Notes: generated from the letters alone by a model not told the origin. A stretch of DNA of 11,555 bases from Comamonadaceae bacterium (GCA_947458305.1 CANGZO010000051.1:1-11555), one strand, 5' to 3'; numbered from the stretch's first letter, positions 1 to 8,675 are shown. A program made the numbers and translations.

Positions 1-83
1 AGCGACAAGGCGTTCAAAGCCTTGGGACGGTTGAGGGTGATGCAGCCAACGCGGCCTTCAATTTGAGCGATGACTTCAGTCAT
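1..83 (-). CDS. Enoyl-CoA hydratase/isomerase family protein, N-terminal fragment (cut by window edge)
   Basis: Only the first 27 complete codons are visible, beginning with ATG at 83-81 and running off the left end. The peptide starts MTEVIAQIEGRVGCITLNRP and continues KALNALS. A short beta strand followed by the motif ITLNRPKALNAL is the usual N-terminus of crotonase-fold enzymes: enoyl-CoA hydratases, isomerases and 3-hydroxyisobutyryl-CoA hydrolases. These act on acyl-CoA thioesters in fatty-acid or amino-acid degradation. A purine-rich TGGAAA lies 7 nt upstream (91-96) as a plausible ribosome binding site. The start overlaps the end of the upstream transporter gene by 8 bp, so the two are probably translated from one message. 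The catalytic region is outside the window, so the exact enzyme cannot be named. Family assignment is fairly sure; substrate is unknown. Confidence 0.75.
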   Translation of the reverse strand, partial: MTEVIAQIEGRVGCITLNRPKALNALS

Positions 84-960
84 TGTTTTGTTTCCAGCCT
101 AACCATTGGTTCATGAGCAAAGCCCCCAATACCAGGGACCCGCCCAACAATACGCTCATTTGCGGCGCTTCATTGGCACCCCACCAAGCCAAGGCGATGC
201 CAAACACGATTTCCAGCAGACACAGCAAGGACGCCTCAGGGGCTTTGAGCACCCGCATACAAATCACCGACAACACACAGGGAATCGCCAACTGGAACAA
301 GCCCAAAATAGCGAGCAAGCCCACATCGTGGGTCGATGCCTGGAACGGCATGGCCAAGGGCAAAGTGAATAAAGTAGAGAACACAGCGCCCAACAACACC
401 GAGGGCACCAAATCCAGACTGTGGCCATCGCTTTGGCTTTTTTGCGCCAAGGTCCACTGCACGGCCCCCGCGATGGGCACACACAAGGCCACCATGGAGC
501 CCAGCAGAAAATTCGGGTCGCCCAGGCTCAACTGAGTGCCGTACATCCAGCCGATTCCGACGCCAGCGACCACGATGGCCACCCAAGTGCGCAATGGCAA
601 TGGGTGGCGCAAAAACACGCGGGTGAACAAGGCCGTGAGCAAGGGCCCCACGGCCATGGTGATCAACACATTGGCCACCGCCGTGAGCGTCAACGCCACC
701 ATGAAAGCGGTGAACATCACGCTCCAGCACACGCCAGACAGCCAAAAGTAGCGGTTGCGCCAAGGTAAGCGGGACCACACCCCCCTGCCTTGCCACAAAG
801 GCAGGATGATCAACAAGGACACGACAGTGAAAAAGCTGCGCCAGAAGGTGACTTCAAAGCTGCGGGCTTCCTCCAGATGTCGCGTCACCACCCCGGCCAT
901 GGACCACAAGGCGGTGCAGCCCACCATGGTCCAGACGGCCAAGCCGTGTGTCATGCGCAT
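76..960 (-). CDS. EamA/DMT-superfamily transporter (RhaT-like), ten predicted membrane helices
   Basis: A 294-residue, highly hydrophobic protein with about ten membrane-spanning stretches, near residues 9-27, 36-58, 70-90, 95-115, 124-141, 153-170, 185-206, 213-238, 242-260 and 267-285. Length and the two-fold layout (helices 1-5 and 6-10) fit two EamA domains of the drug/metabolite transporter superfamily. The FWRSFF motif in helix 2 and a short glycine-rich loop in each half are typical. Such proteins are inner-membrane exporters or permeases of small metabolites; the substrate cannot be read from the sequence. The start is uncertain: ATG at 960 or ATG two codons later at 954 (MTHGLAV), since GGA and AGG elements lie near both. 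The gene begins 13 bp after the typA stop and ends inside the start of the crotonase-family gene, suggesting it rides on the operon transcript. Confidence 0.85.
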   Translation of the reverse strand: MRMTHGLAVWTMVGCTALWSMAGVVTRHLEEARSFEVTFWRSFFTVVSLLIILPLWQGRGVWSRLPWRNRYFWLSGVCWSVMFTAFMVALTLTAVANVLITMAVGPLLTALFTRVFLRHPLPLRTWVAIVVAGVGIGWMYGTQLSLGDPNFLLGSMVALCVPIAGAVQWTLAQKSQSDGHSLDLVPSVLLGAVFSTLFTLPLAMPFQASTHDVGLLAILGLFQLAIPCVLSVICMRVLKAPEASLLCLLEIVFGIALAWWGANEAPQMSVLLGGSLVLGALLMNQWLGWKQNND

Positions 961-973
961 GGCCTGGTTCCGA

Positions 974-2791
974 TCACTTGTTGCGCTTACGGTCGCTTTC
1001 TTTCAAGAAACGCTTGCGCAGACGCACGCTCTTAGGCGTGATTTCAACCAACTCATCGTCCTCGATGAATTCGACACCGTACTCCAGCGTCAAGTCGATT
1101 GGAGGCGTGATCTTGATCGCGTCCTCCTTGCCGGACACACGGAAGTTGGTCAGCTGCTTGGTGCGCGTGGCGTTGACCACCAAGTCGTTGTCACGGCTGT
1201 GGATGCCCACAATCATGCCTTCGTACACCGGATCGTTGGCCTTGACGAACATACGGCCACGATCATCCAGCTTGCCCAGGGCGTAGGTGAAGATTTCACC
1301 GTCGTCCATGGAGATCAACACACCGTTTTTGCGGCCGCCGATTTCACCCTTGTGCGGCTCATAGCCATCAAAGATGTTAGAGATCAGACCCGAACCACGG
1401 GTCAGGTTCAGGAATTCGTTGGTGAAACCGATCAGACCACGGGCCGGGATGCGGTATTCCAAACGGACACGACCGCGACCATCGGGTTCCATGTTGACGA
1501 GTTCGCCCTTGCGCTCGCCCAGAGCTTGCATCACGCCACCTTGGTGGTTTTCTTCGATGTCGGCAGTGACCAACTCGATAGGCTCATGGCGTTCACCGTT
1601 GATATCGCGGAACAGCACGCGGGGCTTGGAAACCGCCAGTTCGTAGCCTTCGCGGCGCATGTTTTCAAGCAAGATAGTCAAATGCAGTTCGCCACGGCCG
1701 GCCACTTCAAAGATACCGTCTTCGTCGGTTTCCTTGACGCGCAGCGCCACGTTGTGTTGCAGCTCTTTTTGCAGGCGGTCCCAGATCTGGCGGCTGGTGA
1801 CGTACTTGCCTTCACGGCCAGCCAGTGGGCTGGTGTTCACGCAGAAGTTCATGGTCAGCGTGGGCTCATCCACCTTCAGCATGGGCAGCGGCGTGGGCTT
1901 GAGCGGGTCGGTCACTGTGACACCAATGTTCAGGTCTGCAATGCCGTTGATCAAGACAATCTCGCCCGGGCCGGCTTCGGTCACCTGCACGCGGTCCAGC
2001 CCCTGGAACGTCAACACCTGGTTCACGCGGCCTTTGATGGTGGAGCCGTCTGGGCCTTCCATGACCACCACGTCCATGTTGGGCTTGATGGTGCCTTGGC
2101 TGATCCGACCCACACCGATACGGCCCACGAAGGTCGAGAAATCGAGCGCGGAAATTTGCAATTGCAGTGGGGCTGCTGGGTCACCCGAGTTGGGCTTGAC
2201 GTGCTTGAGCACGGTATTGAACAGGGCCGACATGTCGGGACCCCACTGCTCACCGGGTGCGCCCTCTTCCATCGATGTCCAGCCGTTGATACCGGATGCG
2301 TACACAACAGGGAAATCCAGCTGCTCGTCATTGGCGCCGAGTTTGTCGAACAGGTCAAAAGCGGCATTCACCACTTTGTCGGGGTTGGCACCTGGCTTGT
2401 CGACCTTGTTCACCACCACAATGGGCTTCAAGCCCAAAGCCAATGCTTTCTTGGTCACAAAGCGGGTCTGAGGCATAGGGCCTTCTTGCGCATCGATCAA
2501 CAAGACCACACCGTCGACCATGGACAGGGCGCGCTCGACTTCTCCGCCGAAGTCTGCGTGGCCGGGGGTGTCCACGATGTTGATGTGGGTGCCTTCCCAG
2601 CTCACGGCGCAATTTTTGGCCAGGATGGTGATGCCGCGTTCACGTTCAATGGCGTTGTTGTCCATGACCGTGTCCACGATTTTTTCGTGGTCAGCGAAGG
2701 TACCCGACTGGCGAAGCAGTTGGTCCACCATGGTGGTTTTGCCATGGTCAACGTGGGCAATGATGGCGATGTTGCGGATTTGCTTGGTCAT
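974..2791 (-). CDS. typA: Ribosome-associated GTPase TypA/BipA
   Basis: A 605-residue translational GTPase of the EF-G/LepA class, close to the usual BipA length. It binds the 70S ribosome at the factor site and in other bacteria aids large-subunit assembly and growth at low temperature or under stress. The G-domain motifs are intact: G1 AHVDHGKTT (12-20), G2 region RERGITI (50-56), G3 DTPGH (74-78) and G4 NKVD (128-131). Domain II, the EF-G-like domains III and V and the BipA-specific C-terminal domain follow; the protein ends in a basic tail (LRKRFLKESDRKRNK). The frame is open 14 codons further upstream, but ATG at 2791 (MTKQIRN) is chosen because it matches the family start and has AGGAAG 7 nt upstream. 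It starts 13 bp after truB, so co-transcription with the ribosome-maturation genes is likely. Confidence 0.97.
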   Translation of the reverse strand: MTKQIRNIAIIAHVDHGKTTMVDQLLRQSGTFADHEKIVDTVMDNNAIERERGITILAKNCAVSWEGTHINIVDTPGHADFGGEVERALSMVDGVVLLIDAQEGPMPQTRFVTKKALALGLKPIVVVNKVDKPGANPDKVVNAAFDLFDKLGANDEQLDFPVVYASGINGWTSMEEGAPGEQWGPDMSALFNTVLKHVKPNSGDPAAPLQLQISALDFSTFVGRIGVGRISQGTIKPNMDVVVMEGPDGSTIKGRVNQVLTFQGLDRVQVTEAGPGEIVLINGIADLNIGVTVTDPLKPTPLPMLKVDEPTLTMNFCVNTSPLAGREGKYVTSRQIWDRLQKELQHNVALRVKETDEDGIFEVAGRGELHLTILLENMRREGYELAVSKPRVLFRDINGERHEPIELVTADIEENHQGGVMQALGERKGELVNMEPDGRGRVRLEYRIPARGLIGFTNEFLNLTRGSGLISNIFDGYEPHKGEIGGRKNGVLISMDDGEIFTYALGKLDDRGRMFVKANDPVYEGMIVGIHSRDNDLVVNATRTKQLTNFRVSGKEDAIKITPPIDLTLEYGVEFIEDDELVEITPKSVRLRKRFLKESDRKRNK

Positions 2792-2798
2792 GCTTTCT

Positions 2799-2804
2799 CT
2801 TCCT
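2799..2804 (-). promoter_or_regulatory. Ribosome binding site of typA
   Basis: The minus strand reads AGGAAG here, 7 nt before the ATG at 2791-2789 and immediately after the truB stop codon (2807-2805). It fixes the typA start at 2791 rather than at the longer in-frame extension, which would begin inside truB. Confidence 0.75.
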
Positions 2805-3785
2805 TTAAACCTGCTCGGCCAGCAACGGCTCAAAAGCAGGTGAACTTTCTAAAATCTGTTGAATTTCCATCGGGCTCAACAATCGACCCGGAATCAATTC
2901 GCCGCCTTGCACACTTGCTGTTCCCAACAAGGCACGAGGATGTTCTGCGTACACGGCGACTTGATCACAATCAACCCAAGGGCCGTGTCTGCGCACCCCA
3001 TTCAAAAAACGATCTGTGCTGTCTTTGTCGAGCTGCACCTCGGTGTAGCCCGGCAACAAGGCCTCCACCGGTTGCAATGCAGCCAAGCGCTGGACTTCGT
3101 CCATGGCCTCCAGTTGCACCAGCGACACGCACTGCGCTTCTTCAAAAGGCCCAGTCACCACACGGCGCAAAGCGCTGAGATGACCACCACAACCCAAGGC
3201 TTCGGCGATGTCTTCGCCAAGGGTTCGGATGTAAGTGCCTTTGCTGCAACGCACACGCAAACGCAAAAAAGGCGCATCGCCTTGCAGTTGCATGTCCAGC
3301 AAGTCCAAATCATGAATCACCACGTTGCGCGCTGCACGCTCAACGGTTTCGCCCTCTCGGGCATATTCGTACAAGGCCTTGCCGTCCTTTTTCAGGGCGC
3401 TGTGCATGGGAGGCACTTGGCTGATGGGCCCCATGAACCGGTCCAACACCTCCACCACCATACCCGGCGTGCAAGACACTTCACGGACGGCGATCACTTC
3501 GCCTTCGGCATCGGCTGTGCTGGTTTTCAATCCCAGCCTGACCGTGGTCACGTAAGTTTTGTCCGCATCCAGATGCTGCTGGCTGAACTTGGTGGCTGCT
3601 CCAAAACACAAAGGCAAAACGCCCGTGGCCAAAGGGTCCAAGGTGCCGGTATGACCCGCTTTTTCTGCCCGCAGCAACCATTTGGCTTTTTGCAAAGCTT
3701 GGTTGCTGGAAAGACCCAGCGGTTTGTCGAGCAGCAACACCCCGTGCACAGGGCGCCGCTGCACCCGTGTGCGTGGCGCTGTCAT
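2805..3785 (-). CDS. truB: tRNA pseudouridine(55) synthase TruB
   Basis: A 326-residue protein that converts U55 of the T-arm of elongator tRNAs to pseudouridine in the cytoplasm and also acts as a tRNA chaperone. The N-terminal part shows the family start GVLLLDKPLGLSSN (15-28). The catalytic motif GHTGTLDPLATGVLP (44-58) places the nucleophile at Asp50, and the conserved KTY motif gives Tyr78. KGTYIRTLGEDIA (about 184-196) is another TruB hallmark. A C-terminal TruB_C/PUA-like part follows, including the stretch ending LIPGRLLSP. Length is within the normal range. The gene starts 2 bp after rbfA and its strong Shine-Dalgarno lies inside the end of rbfA, so translational coupling is likely. 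Nothing appears broken or fused. Confidence 0.97.
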   Translation of the reverse strand: MTAPRTRVQRRPVHGVLLLDKPLGLSSNQALQKAKWLLRAEKAGHTGTLDPLATGVLPLCFGAATKFSQQHLDADKTYVTTVRLGLKTSTADAEGEVIAVREVSCTPGMVVEVLDRFMGPISQVPPMHSALKKDGKALYEYAREGETVERAARNVVIHDLDLLDMQLQGDAPFLRLRVRCSKGTYIRTLGEDIAEALGCGGHLSALRRVVTGPFEEAQCVSLVQLEAMDEVQRLAALQPVEALLPGYTEVQLDKDSTDRFLNGVRRHGPWVDCDQVAVYAEHPRALLGTASVQGGELIPGRLLSPMEIQQILESSPAFEPLLAEQV

Positions 3786-3787
3786 GC

Positions 3788-4162
3788 TCAGTCCTCCTGG
3801 GCGCGAGACGACACGGCCTTGGCAATCAATGCATTCATGTCAGAAGCACGCTCGGTGGTGCGGTCAAACATAAAGTGCAAAGTCGGCACGGTGTGGATGT
3901 GCAAACGCTTGAACAAACCATTGCGCAAGAATCCTGCAGCGGCATTCAATCCTTCGGTGGCCTCTTCCGGGTTGCCCGTCAAAACACTGAAGAAAACCTT
4001 GGCGTGTGCGTAATCTGGCGTGACCTCGATGGCGTTGAGCGTGACCATGCCCACACGCGGATCTTTCAACTCGCGTGCAATCAACTCGGCCAGATCGCGT
4101 TGGATCTGGTCGGCCACGCGGAAACCGCGGTTGGGCACAGAGGACTGCTTTTTACGCACCAT
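3788..4162 (-). CDS. rbfA: 30S ribosome-binding factor RbfA
   Basis: A 124-residue single KH-fold protein that binds the 30S subunit during late 16S rRNA maturation and is needed for cold adaptation in E. coli. Family marks are an N-terminal FRVADQIQRDLAELIARELKDPR run (14-36), the central strand region VTPDYAHAKVFFSVL, and the C-terminal motif VPTLHFMFDRTTERASDMNALI. Its start codon directly abuts the infB stop (TAAATG on the minus strand). I see only a weak purine element upstream, so translation probably depends on ribosomes finishing infB. The 2-bp spacing to truB continues the operon. The order infB-rbfA-truB is conserved in many bacteria. Confidence 0.96.
   Translation of the reverse strand: MVRKKQSSVPNRGFRVADQIQRDLAELIARELKDPRVGMVTLNAIEVTPDYAHAKVFFSVLTGNPEEATEGLNAAAGFLRNGLFKRLHIHTVPTLHFMFDRTTERASDMNALIAKAVSSRAQED
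3793..3798 (-). promoter_or_regulatory. Strong ribosome binding site of truB inside the rbfA 3' end
   Basis: A perfect AGGAGG on the minus strand lies 7 nt before the truB ATG (3785-3783) and within the last codons of rbfA. Ribosomes ending rbfA would pass directly over this site. It is the strongest Shine-Dalgarno I see in the window and confirms the truB start. Confidence 0.85.
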
Positions 4163-7123
4163 TTACAGCGTTCTCGCAATTTCCTTGACGTCGAAGAATT
4201 CGAGTTGGTCGCCTTCTTTGATGTCGTTGTAGTTCTTGAGCTTGATACCGCACTCGAAACCTTCCTTGACTTCGCGCACGTCGTCTTTGAGGCGCTTGAG
4301 CGAGTCGAGTTCGCCGGTGTAGATGACCACGTTGTCGCGCAGCAGGCGGAACTTGGCATTGCGGGTCACTTGACCCGAGGTGACCATACAACCTGCAACC
4401 GTGCCGATCTTGGAGGCCACGAACACGGTCCGGATTTCGGCCATGCCCATGATTTCTTCGCGCTGCTCTGGGGCCAACATGCCCGACATCGCGGCCTTGA
4501 GCTCATCCACAGCGTCATAAATGATGTTGTAGTAATGCAGGTCAACGCCATTGCCTTCAGCCAACTTGCGGGCGCCGGCATCGGCACGCACGTTGAAACC
4601 GATCACGATGGCCTTGGAGGCAATCGCCAAGTTGATGTCCGACTCGCTGATGCCGCCCACGCCAGAATAAACCAACTGGACTTTGACTTCTTCGTTGGAC
4701 AGCTTGAGCAAGGACGCACCCAAGGCTTCTTGCGAACCCTGCACGTCGGCCTTGATGATGATGGGCAGCATCTTGACTTCGCCCGCCGACATGTCGGTGA
4801 ACATGTTCTCGAGCTTGGCCGCTTGTTGCTTGGCCAGTTTGGTGTTACGGAACTTGCCTGCACGGTAAGTGGCAATCTCGCGGGCACGGCGCTCATCGCT
4901 CATGACCATGAACTCGTCACCGGCTTGCGGCACTTCGGTCAGGCCTTGAATCTCGACCGGGATCGACGGGCCAGCCGACTTGATGGTCGCCCCGTTTTCG
5001 TCCAGCATGGCACGCACGCGGCCAAAGGTCTGGCCTGCCAACACCACATCACCCGTGTTCAAGGTACCGGACTGCACAAGAATAGTGGCCACAGGACCAC
5101 GGCCCTTGTCCAGACGCGCTTCGATGACCAAACCCTTGGCAGCGGCTTGCACCGGGGCCTTGAGTTCCAACACTTCAGCTTGCAAGAGCACTTGCTCCAA
5201 CAAATCGTCGATGCCCATGCCGGTTTTGGCCGACACAGACACAAAAGGCGATTCGCCACCGAACTCTTCAGGCACGACTTCTTCAGAAATCAGCTCGGCA
5301 CGCACGCGCTCGATGTTGGAATCGGGCTTATCCATCTTGTTGATGGCGACCACGATCGGCACACCCGCAGCTTTGGCGTGTTTGATGGCTTCCTTCGTTT
5401 GTGGCATCACACCGTCGTCACCGGCCACCACCAGGATGACGATGTCGGTGGCTTGTGCGCCACGGGCACGCATGGCCGTGAAGGCCTCGTGACCGGGGGT
5501 ATCCAAGAAAGAAATCATGCCGCGAGGCGTTTCGACGTGGTAAGCGCCAATGTGCTGCGTGATGCCACCGGCTTCGCCCGATGCCACTTTGGCGCGCCGG
5601 ATGTAATCCAGCAGCGAGGTCTTGCCATGGTCCACGTGGCCCATGACGGTGACCACTGGGGCGCGCGGCAAAGATTCGGCTTGTTGGTCCGACACTTCGT
5701 CGTCGGTGAAGGCTTCTGGATCGTCCAGCGCCGCTACCACCGCTTTGTGGCCCATTTCTTCCACCACGATCATGGCGGTGTCTTGATCCAAAGGCTGGTT
5801 CATGGTGGCCATCTGACCAAGCTTCATCAGATGCTTGATGACCTCAGAGGCCTTGATGGCCATCTTGTGGGCCAATTCGGCCACGGTGATGGTTTCGGGC
5901 ACATGAACTTCCAAAACACGCACTTCGGTCGTGGCCTGCTGGTTTTGGCCATCATCACGGTCGCGGTCATTGCCACGGCGGCCACGGGGGCCTGCGCGCC
6001 AGTTGTTGCGACCCACGCCACCACTGGTGTCACCACGGGTTGGAATGGCTTTCTTTTTGGCGGGATCACCTGCCCAGCTGGAAGACAGCTTGGCAGATTT
6101 GACTTCTTTGTTGGCCCCCGGCGCAGCAGGTGCAGCGGCTTGCGCAGCGGCTGCACGTGCACCAGGTGCCGGCGTTCCTGCTGGTTTGTGCAAGGTGCCT
6201 TTGACGGCAGCCTTGGGTTCGACTTTGGCCTCGTCTTTTTTCGCGACCAACACCTTTTTGGGCGCATTCATCATGCTGCGAATCGCTTCCGCTTCGGCCA
6301 AAGCTTTGCGACGCCGTAAGTCCAAGTCTTGAGCCCGTGCAGTTTCCTCGTCGGCTTTGGCCTTGGAGTCGGCAGCGGCTTTGAGAACAGCCGCTTCGCG
6401 GGCGGCCTGGTCGGCCTTCACTTTGGCGGCGGCAGCATCTGCAGCCTCTGATGCCTTATTGACCGCTTTGTCTTCCGAAGAAACCACGGGAGACGGCTTG
6501 GCTTGTGACGCGGCGTTGATGCTGGCCGCTTCAGCCCTGGCCAATTGCTCACGGTCGGCGCGGCTCATTGTGGGTTTTTCTGCGGCTTGACCGGCTGCCA
6601 AAGCGGCTTCGGCCAAAGCCATGGCATCTGCTTGCGCTTGGGCCTCTTGAGCAGCCATTTCAGAACGCTGTTGGGCCTCTTGGGCCTCACGCTGGCGTCG
6701 CATCTCAGCCAATTCTTGCTCTTGACGACTGATCAGTTCGGCTTGATGGCGCGCTTCTTCTTCACGTCGGGCCAAATCGGCATGGTCAACAACCGGCTCT
6801 TCAGCCGCAGCGCTCGGTTCATCGTCCCGTTTGAGAACCGTGCGTTTTTTGCGCACTTCCACCTGGATGGTGCGGGCTTTACCCGAAGCATCGGCTTGCT
6901 TGATCTCGCTGGTGGATTTCTTGACCAGGGTGATCTTTTTGCGGTCGGCCATGACGGTGCCATGGCTGGTCTGCAGGTAACTGAGCAGCTTTTGCTTGTC
7001 AGAATCTGTCAAAACGTCGCTGTCAGAGGCTTTTGCGACGCCAGCAGATCGCAATTGATCTAGCAAAACGTCGGCTGATTTTTTGAGTTCATTGGCGAAC
7101 TCGGCAACAGTGGTACTGGACAT
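4163..7123 (-). CDS. infB: Translation initiation factor IF-2
   Basis: A 986-residue GTPase that delivers fMet-tRNA to the 30S P site and promotes 50S joining. The order is: an IF2_N helical domain (1 to about 50, MSSTTVAEFANELKKSADVL); an IF2-associated stretch with KARTIQVEVRKKRTVLKRDD (about 80-100); a long Ala/Glu/Gln/Lys-rich, probably helical or disordered linker (about 105-330); a basic Arg/Gly/Asp patch; a second IF2_N domain (TITVAELAHKMAIKASEVIK, near 410-430); the G domain with GHVDHGKT (about 493-500), DTPGH (about 540) and NKMDK (about 594); then domains II, III and C1/C2 binding initiator tRNA. ATG at 7123 is chosen because it gives the standard IF2 N-terminus. The frame extends 16 codons upstream into nusA, but that extension looks spurious. 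The Shine-Dalgarno is weak (GAG, 7 nt upstream). The gene starts 26 bp after nusA. Confidence 0.97.
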   Translation of the reverse strand: MSSTTVAEFANELKKSADVLLDQLRSAGVAKASDSDVLTDSDKQKLLSYLQTSHGTVMADRKKITLVKKSTSEIKQADASGKARTIQVEVRKKRTVLKRDDEPSAAAEEPVVDHADLARREEEARHQAELISRQEQELAEMRRQREAQEAQQRSEMAAQEAQAQADAMALAEAALAAGQAAEKPTMSRADREQLARAEAASINAASQAKPSPVVSSEDKAVNKASEAADAAAAKVKADQAAREAAVLKAAADSKAKADEETARAQDLDLRRRKALAEAEAIRSMMNAPKKVLVAKKDEAKVEPKAAVKGTLHKPAGTPAPGARAAAAQAAAPAAPGANKEVKSAKLSSSWAGDPAKKKAIPTRGDTSGGVGRNNWRAGPRGRRGNDRDRDDGQNQQATTEVRVLEVHVPETITVAELAHKMAIKASEVIKHLMKLGQMATMNQPLDQDTAMIVVEEMGHKAVVAALDDPEAFTDDEVSDQQAESLPRAPVVTVMGHVDHGKTSLLDYIRRAKVASGEAGGITQHIGAYHVETPRGMISFLDTPGHEAFTAMRARGAQATDIVILVVAGDDGVMPQTKEAIKHAKAAGVPIVVAINKMDKPDSNIERVRAELISEEVVPEEFGGESPFVSVSAKTGMGIDDLLEQVLLQAEVLELKAPVQAAAKGLVIEARLDKGRGPVATILVQSGTLNTGDVVLAGQTFGRVRAMLDENGATIKSAGPSIPVEIQGLTEVPQAGDEFMVMSDERRAREIATYRAGKFRNTKLAKQQAAKLENMFTDMSAGEVKMLPIIIKADVQGSQEALGASLLKLSNEEVKVQLVYSGVGGISESDINLAIASKAIVIGFNVRADAGARKLAEGNGVDLHYYNIIYDAVDELKAAMSGMLAPEQREEIMGMAEIRTVFVASKIGTVAGCMVTSGQVTRNAKFRLLRDNVVIYTGELDSLKRLKDDVREVKEGFECGIKLKNYNDIKEGDQLEFFDVKEIARTL

Positions 7124-7149
7124 AATTTTGCTCAAGACTCCATCAGGCT

Positions 7150-8634
7150 TCAGGCCTCGCCAGCGAACCAATGTTCGCGGGCTTTCATGATCAAGGCGGT
7201 CGCCTCTTCAGCTGTCTGAGCGGTGATGTCGGTTAATTCATCGGTCGCCAAGTCAGCCAGGTCATCACGGGTTTGAATGCCTGCTTCCACCAGCTTGGAA
7301 ATCAGCTCAGGTGTCAAGCCCGGCAAGTCGCGCAGATCTTGAGACACGTCTTCAACGCTCTCTTCACGCGCAATTTCCAGGGTCAGCAAGGCATCTTTGG
7401 CACGTGTACGCAGCTCGTTGATGGTGTCCTCATCGAAGCTTTCGATCTCCAACATTTCCTGGATCGGCACATAAGCCACTTCTTCGAGGCTGGTGAAACC
7501 TTCGCCAATCAAAATGTCGGCGATTTCTTGGTCAACATCGAGTTTTTCCATGAACAACTGGCGGATGCCGGTGGTTTCTTCGGCCTGCTTTTGGGCAGAC
7601 TCTGCCGCGTCCATGATGTTGATCTTCCAACCCGTGAGGTCAGATGCCAAGCGCACATTCTGACCACCACGACCAATCGCAATGGCCAGGTTTTCTTCAT
7701 CCACCACCACGTCCATGGCGTGTTTTTCCTCGTCCACCACGATGGACTGCACGTTGGCGGGTGCCAATGCACCAATCACAAACTGGGCAGGGTCCTCGCT
7801 CCACAACACGATGTCCACTCGCTCGCCAGCCAATTCATTGGTGACGGCGTTGACACGAGTCCCACGCACACCGACACACGTGCCAATGGGGTCAACACGC
7901 TTGTCGTGCGACAGGACCGCGATCTTGGCGCGCGAACCCGGGTCACGGGCACAAGTTTTGATCTCGAGCAGGCCTTGCTCGATCTCGGGCACTTCCTGGC
8001 GGAAAAGCTCGATCATGAATTCCGGGGCTGAACGTGACAACAAAATAGGAGCACCACGAAGTGTCAAGTCCACTTCCATGATCATGGCCCGAACACGGTC
8101 GCCGCTGCGCAGGTTTTCCTTGGGAATCATCTCGCTGCGTCTCAAGCGACCTTCGATGCGGCCAGATTCGCAAATGATGTCGCCCTTGTCCATGCGCTTG
8201 ACGGTGCCGACAAAGATTTTTTCGCCACGCGACATGAAGTCGTTGAGCAGCATCTCGCGCTCGGCGTCACGGATTTTCTGCAAAATAACTTGCTTGGCGG
8301 CCATGGCGCCAATGCGACCAATCGGCACAGACTCGATAGGCTCTTCGATGTACTCATCCACCTCGATATCGGGGATTTGCTCTTTGGCCTCGAACAACAA
8401 AATTTCTTGTTCAGGCAATTGCAAACCGGCTTCATCGGGCACCACGTGCCAGCGGCGAAAGCTCTCGTAATTGCCGTTGTCGCGGTCCACCGCCACGCGG
8501 ATGTCCACTTCGCCTTCGTAAAGCTTTTTGGTGGCCTGTGCCAAAGCGGCTTCCACGGCACCAAACACCACGTCGCGCTCCACGTTTTTTTCACGTGAGA
8601 TGGCTTCGACCAACATCAACATTTCGCGATTCAT
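7150..8634 (-). CDS. nusA: Transcription termination/antitermination factor NusA
   Basis: A 494-residue protein, the same size class as E. coli NusA (495). It binds RNA polymerase and nascent RNA and affects pausing, intrinsic termination and rRNA antitermination. The N-terminal RNAP-binding domain (1 to about 130) begins with MNREMLMLVEAISREKNVE. It is followed by an S1 domain (about 135-200, with KIFVGTVKRMDKGDIICESG), KH1 with a GVRG loop and KH2 with a GRGG loop (IAIGRGGQNVRLAS). Two C-terminal acidic repeats follow, about 364-415 (LDVDQEIADILIGEGFTSLE) and 440-490 (LPGLTPELISKLVEAGI); this two-repeat tail is typical of proteobacteria. The ATG at 8634 is supported by AGGAGAG 7 nt upstream. 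Gene order rimP-nusA-infB is near universal. Confidence 0.97.
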   Translation of the reverse strand: MNREMLMLVEAISREKNVERDVVFGAVEAALAQATKKLYEGEVDIRVAVDRDNGNYESFRRWHVVPDEAGLQLPEQEILLFEAKEQIPDIEVDEYIEEPIESVPIGRIGAMAAKQVILQKIRDAEREMLLNDFMSRGEKIFVGTVKRMDKGDIICESGRIEGRLRRSEMIPKENLRSGDRVRAMIMEVDLTLRGAPILLSRSAPEFMIELFRQEVPEIEQGLLEIKTCARDPGSRAKIAVLSHDKRVDPIGTCVGVRGTRVNAVTNELAGERVDIVLWSEDPAQFVIGALAPANVQSIVVDEEKHAMDVVVDEENLAIAIGRGGQNVRLASDLTGWKINIMDAAESAQKQAEETTGIRQLFMEKLDVDQEIADILIGEGFTSLEEVAYVPIQEMLEIESFDEDTINELRTRAKDALLTLEIAREESVEDVSQDLRDLPGLTPELISKLVEAGIQTRDDLADLATDELTDITAQTAEEATALIMKAREHWFAGEA

Positions 8635-8641
8635 GACTTAA

Positions 8642-8648
8642 CTCTCCT
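8642..8648 (-). promoter_or_regulatory. Ribosome binding site of nusA
   Basis: The minus strand reads AGGAGAG, 7 nt before the nusA ATG (8634-8632). It lies just downstream of the GGGCCC hairpin in the rimP-nusA spacer, so the two could influence each other. Confidence 0.8.
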
Positions 8649-8656
8649 GTTCTAGC

Positions 8657-8675
8657 GGGCCCGATCAGTGGGCCC
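8657..8675 (-). other. GC-rich hairpin in the rimP-nusA spacer
   Basis: Two copies of the self-complementary hexamer GGGCCC (8657-8662 and 8670-8675) are separated by 7 nt, giving a 6-bp all-GC stem with a loop reading ACTGATC on the transcript strand. No T-tract follows it in the minus direction, so it is not a canonical intrinsic terminator. A T7 run (8689-8695) lies on its upstream side. It sits 8 nt upstream of the nusA Shine-Dalgarno. It might protect mRNA ends, pause polymerase, or have no function. Confidence 0.5.

Noticed and set aside
2792..2833. A 14-codon N-terminal extension of typA into truB.
   Set aside because: The family start MTKQIRN with a well-placed AGGAAG lies at 2791; the extension merely translates truB sequence out of frame.
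755..3178. An open plus-strand frame of 807 codons lying opposite typA and truB.
   Set aside because: It is an antisense shadow. The minus strand holds two clear conserved genes here; the predicted plus-strand protein is His/Val/Gln-rich, with no recognisable domain, and it spans the typA-truB junction.
3767..6319. An open plus-strand frame of 850 codons opposite rbfA and infB.
   Set aside because: It is an antisense shadow with no family motif. Codon bias in infB keeps the opposite frame free of stops, and the His-rich composition is typical of such shadows.
6130..6820. A low-complexity Ala/Glu/Gln-rich region in infB that could look like a repeat or an inserted segment.
   Set aside because: A long charged, alanine-rich linker between the N-terminal and G domains is normal for proteobacterial IF2; the frame is unbroken and no exact tandem repeat is visible.
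7124..7171. A 16-codon N-terminal extension of infB overlapping the end of nusA.
   Set aside because: The extension (MVRWRGLKPDGVLSKI) does not resemble IF2, and the usual IF2 N-terminus begins at the ATG at 7123.
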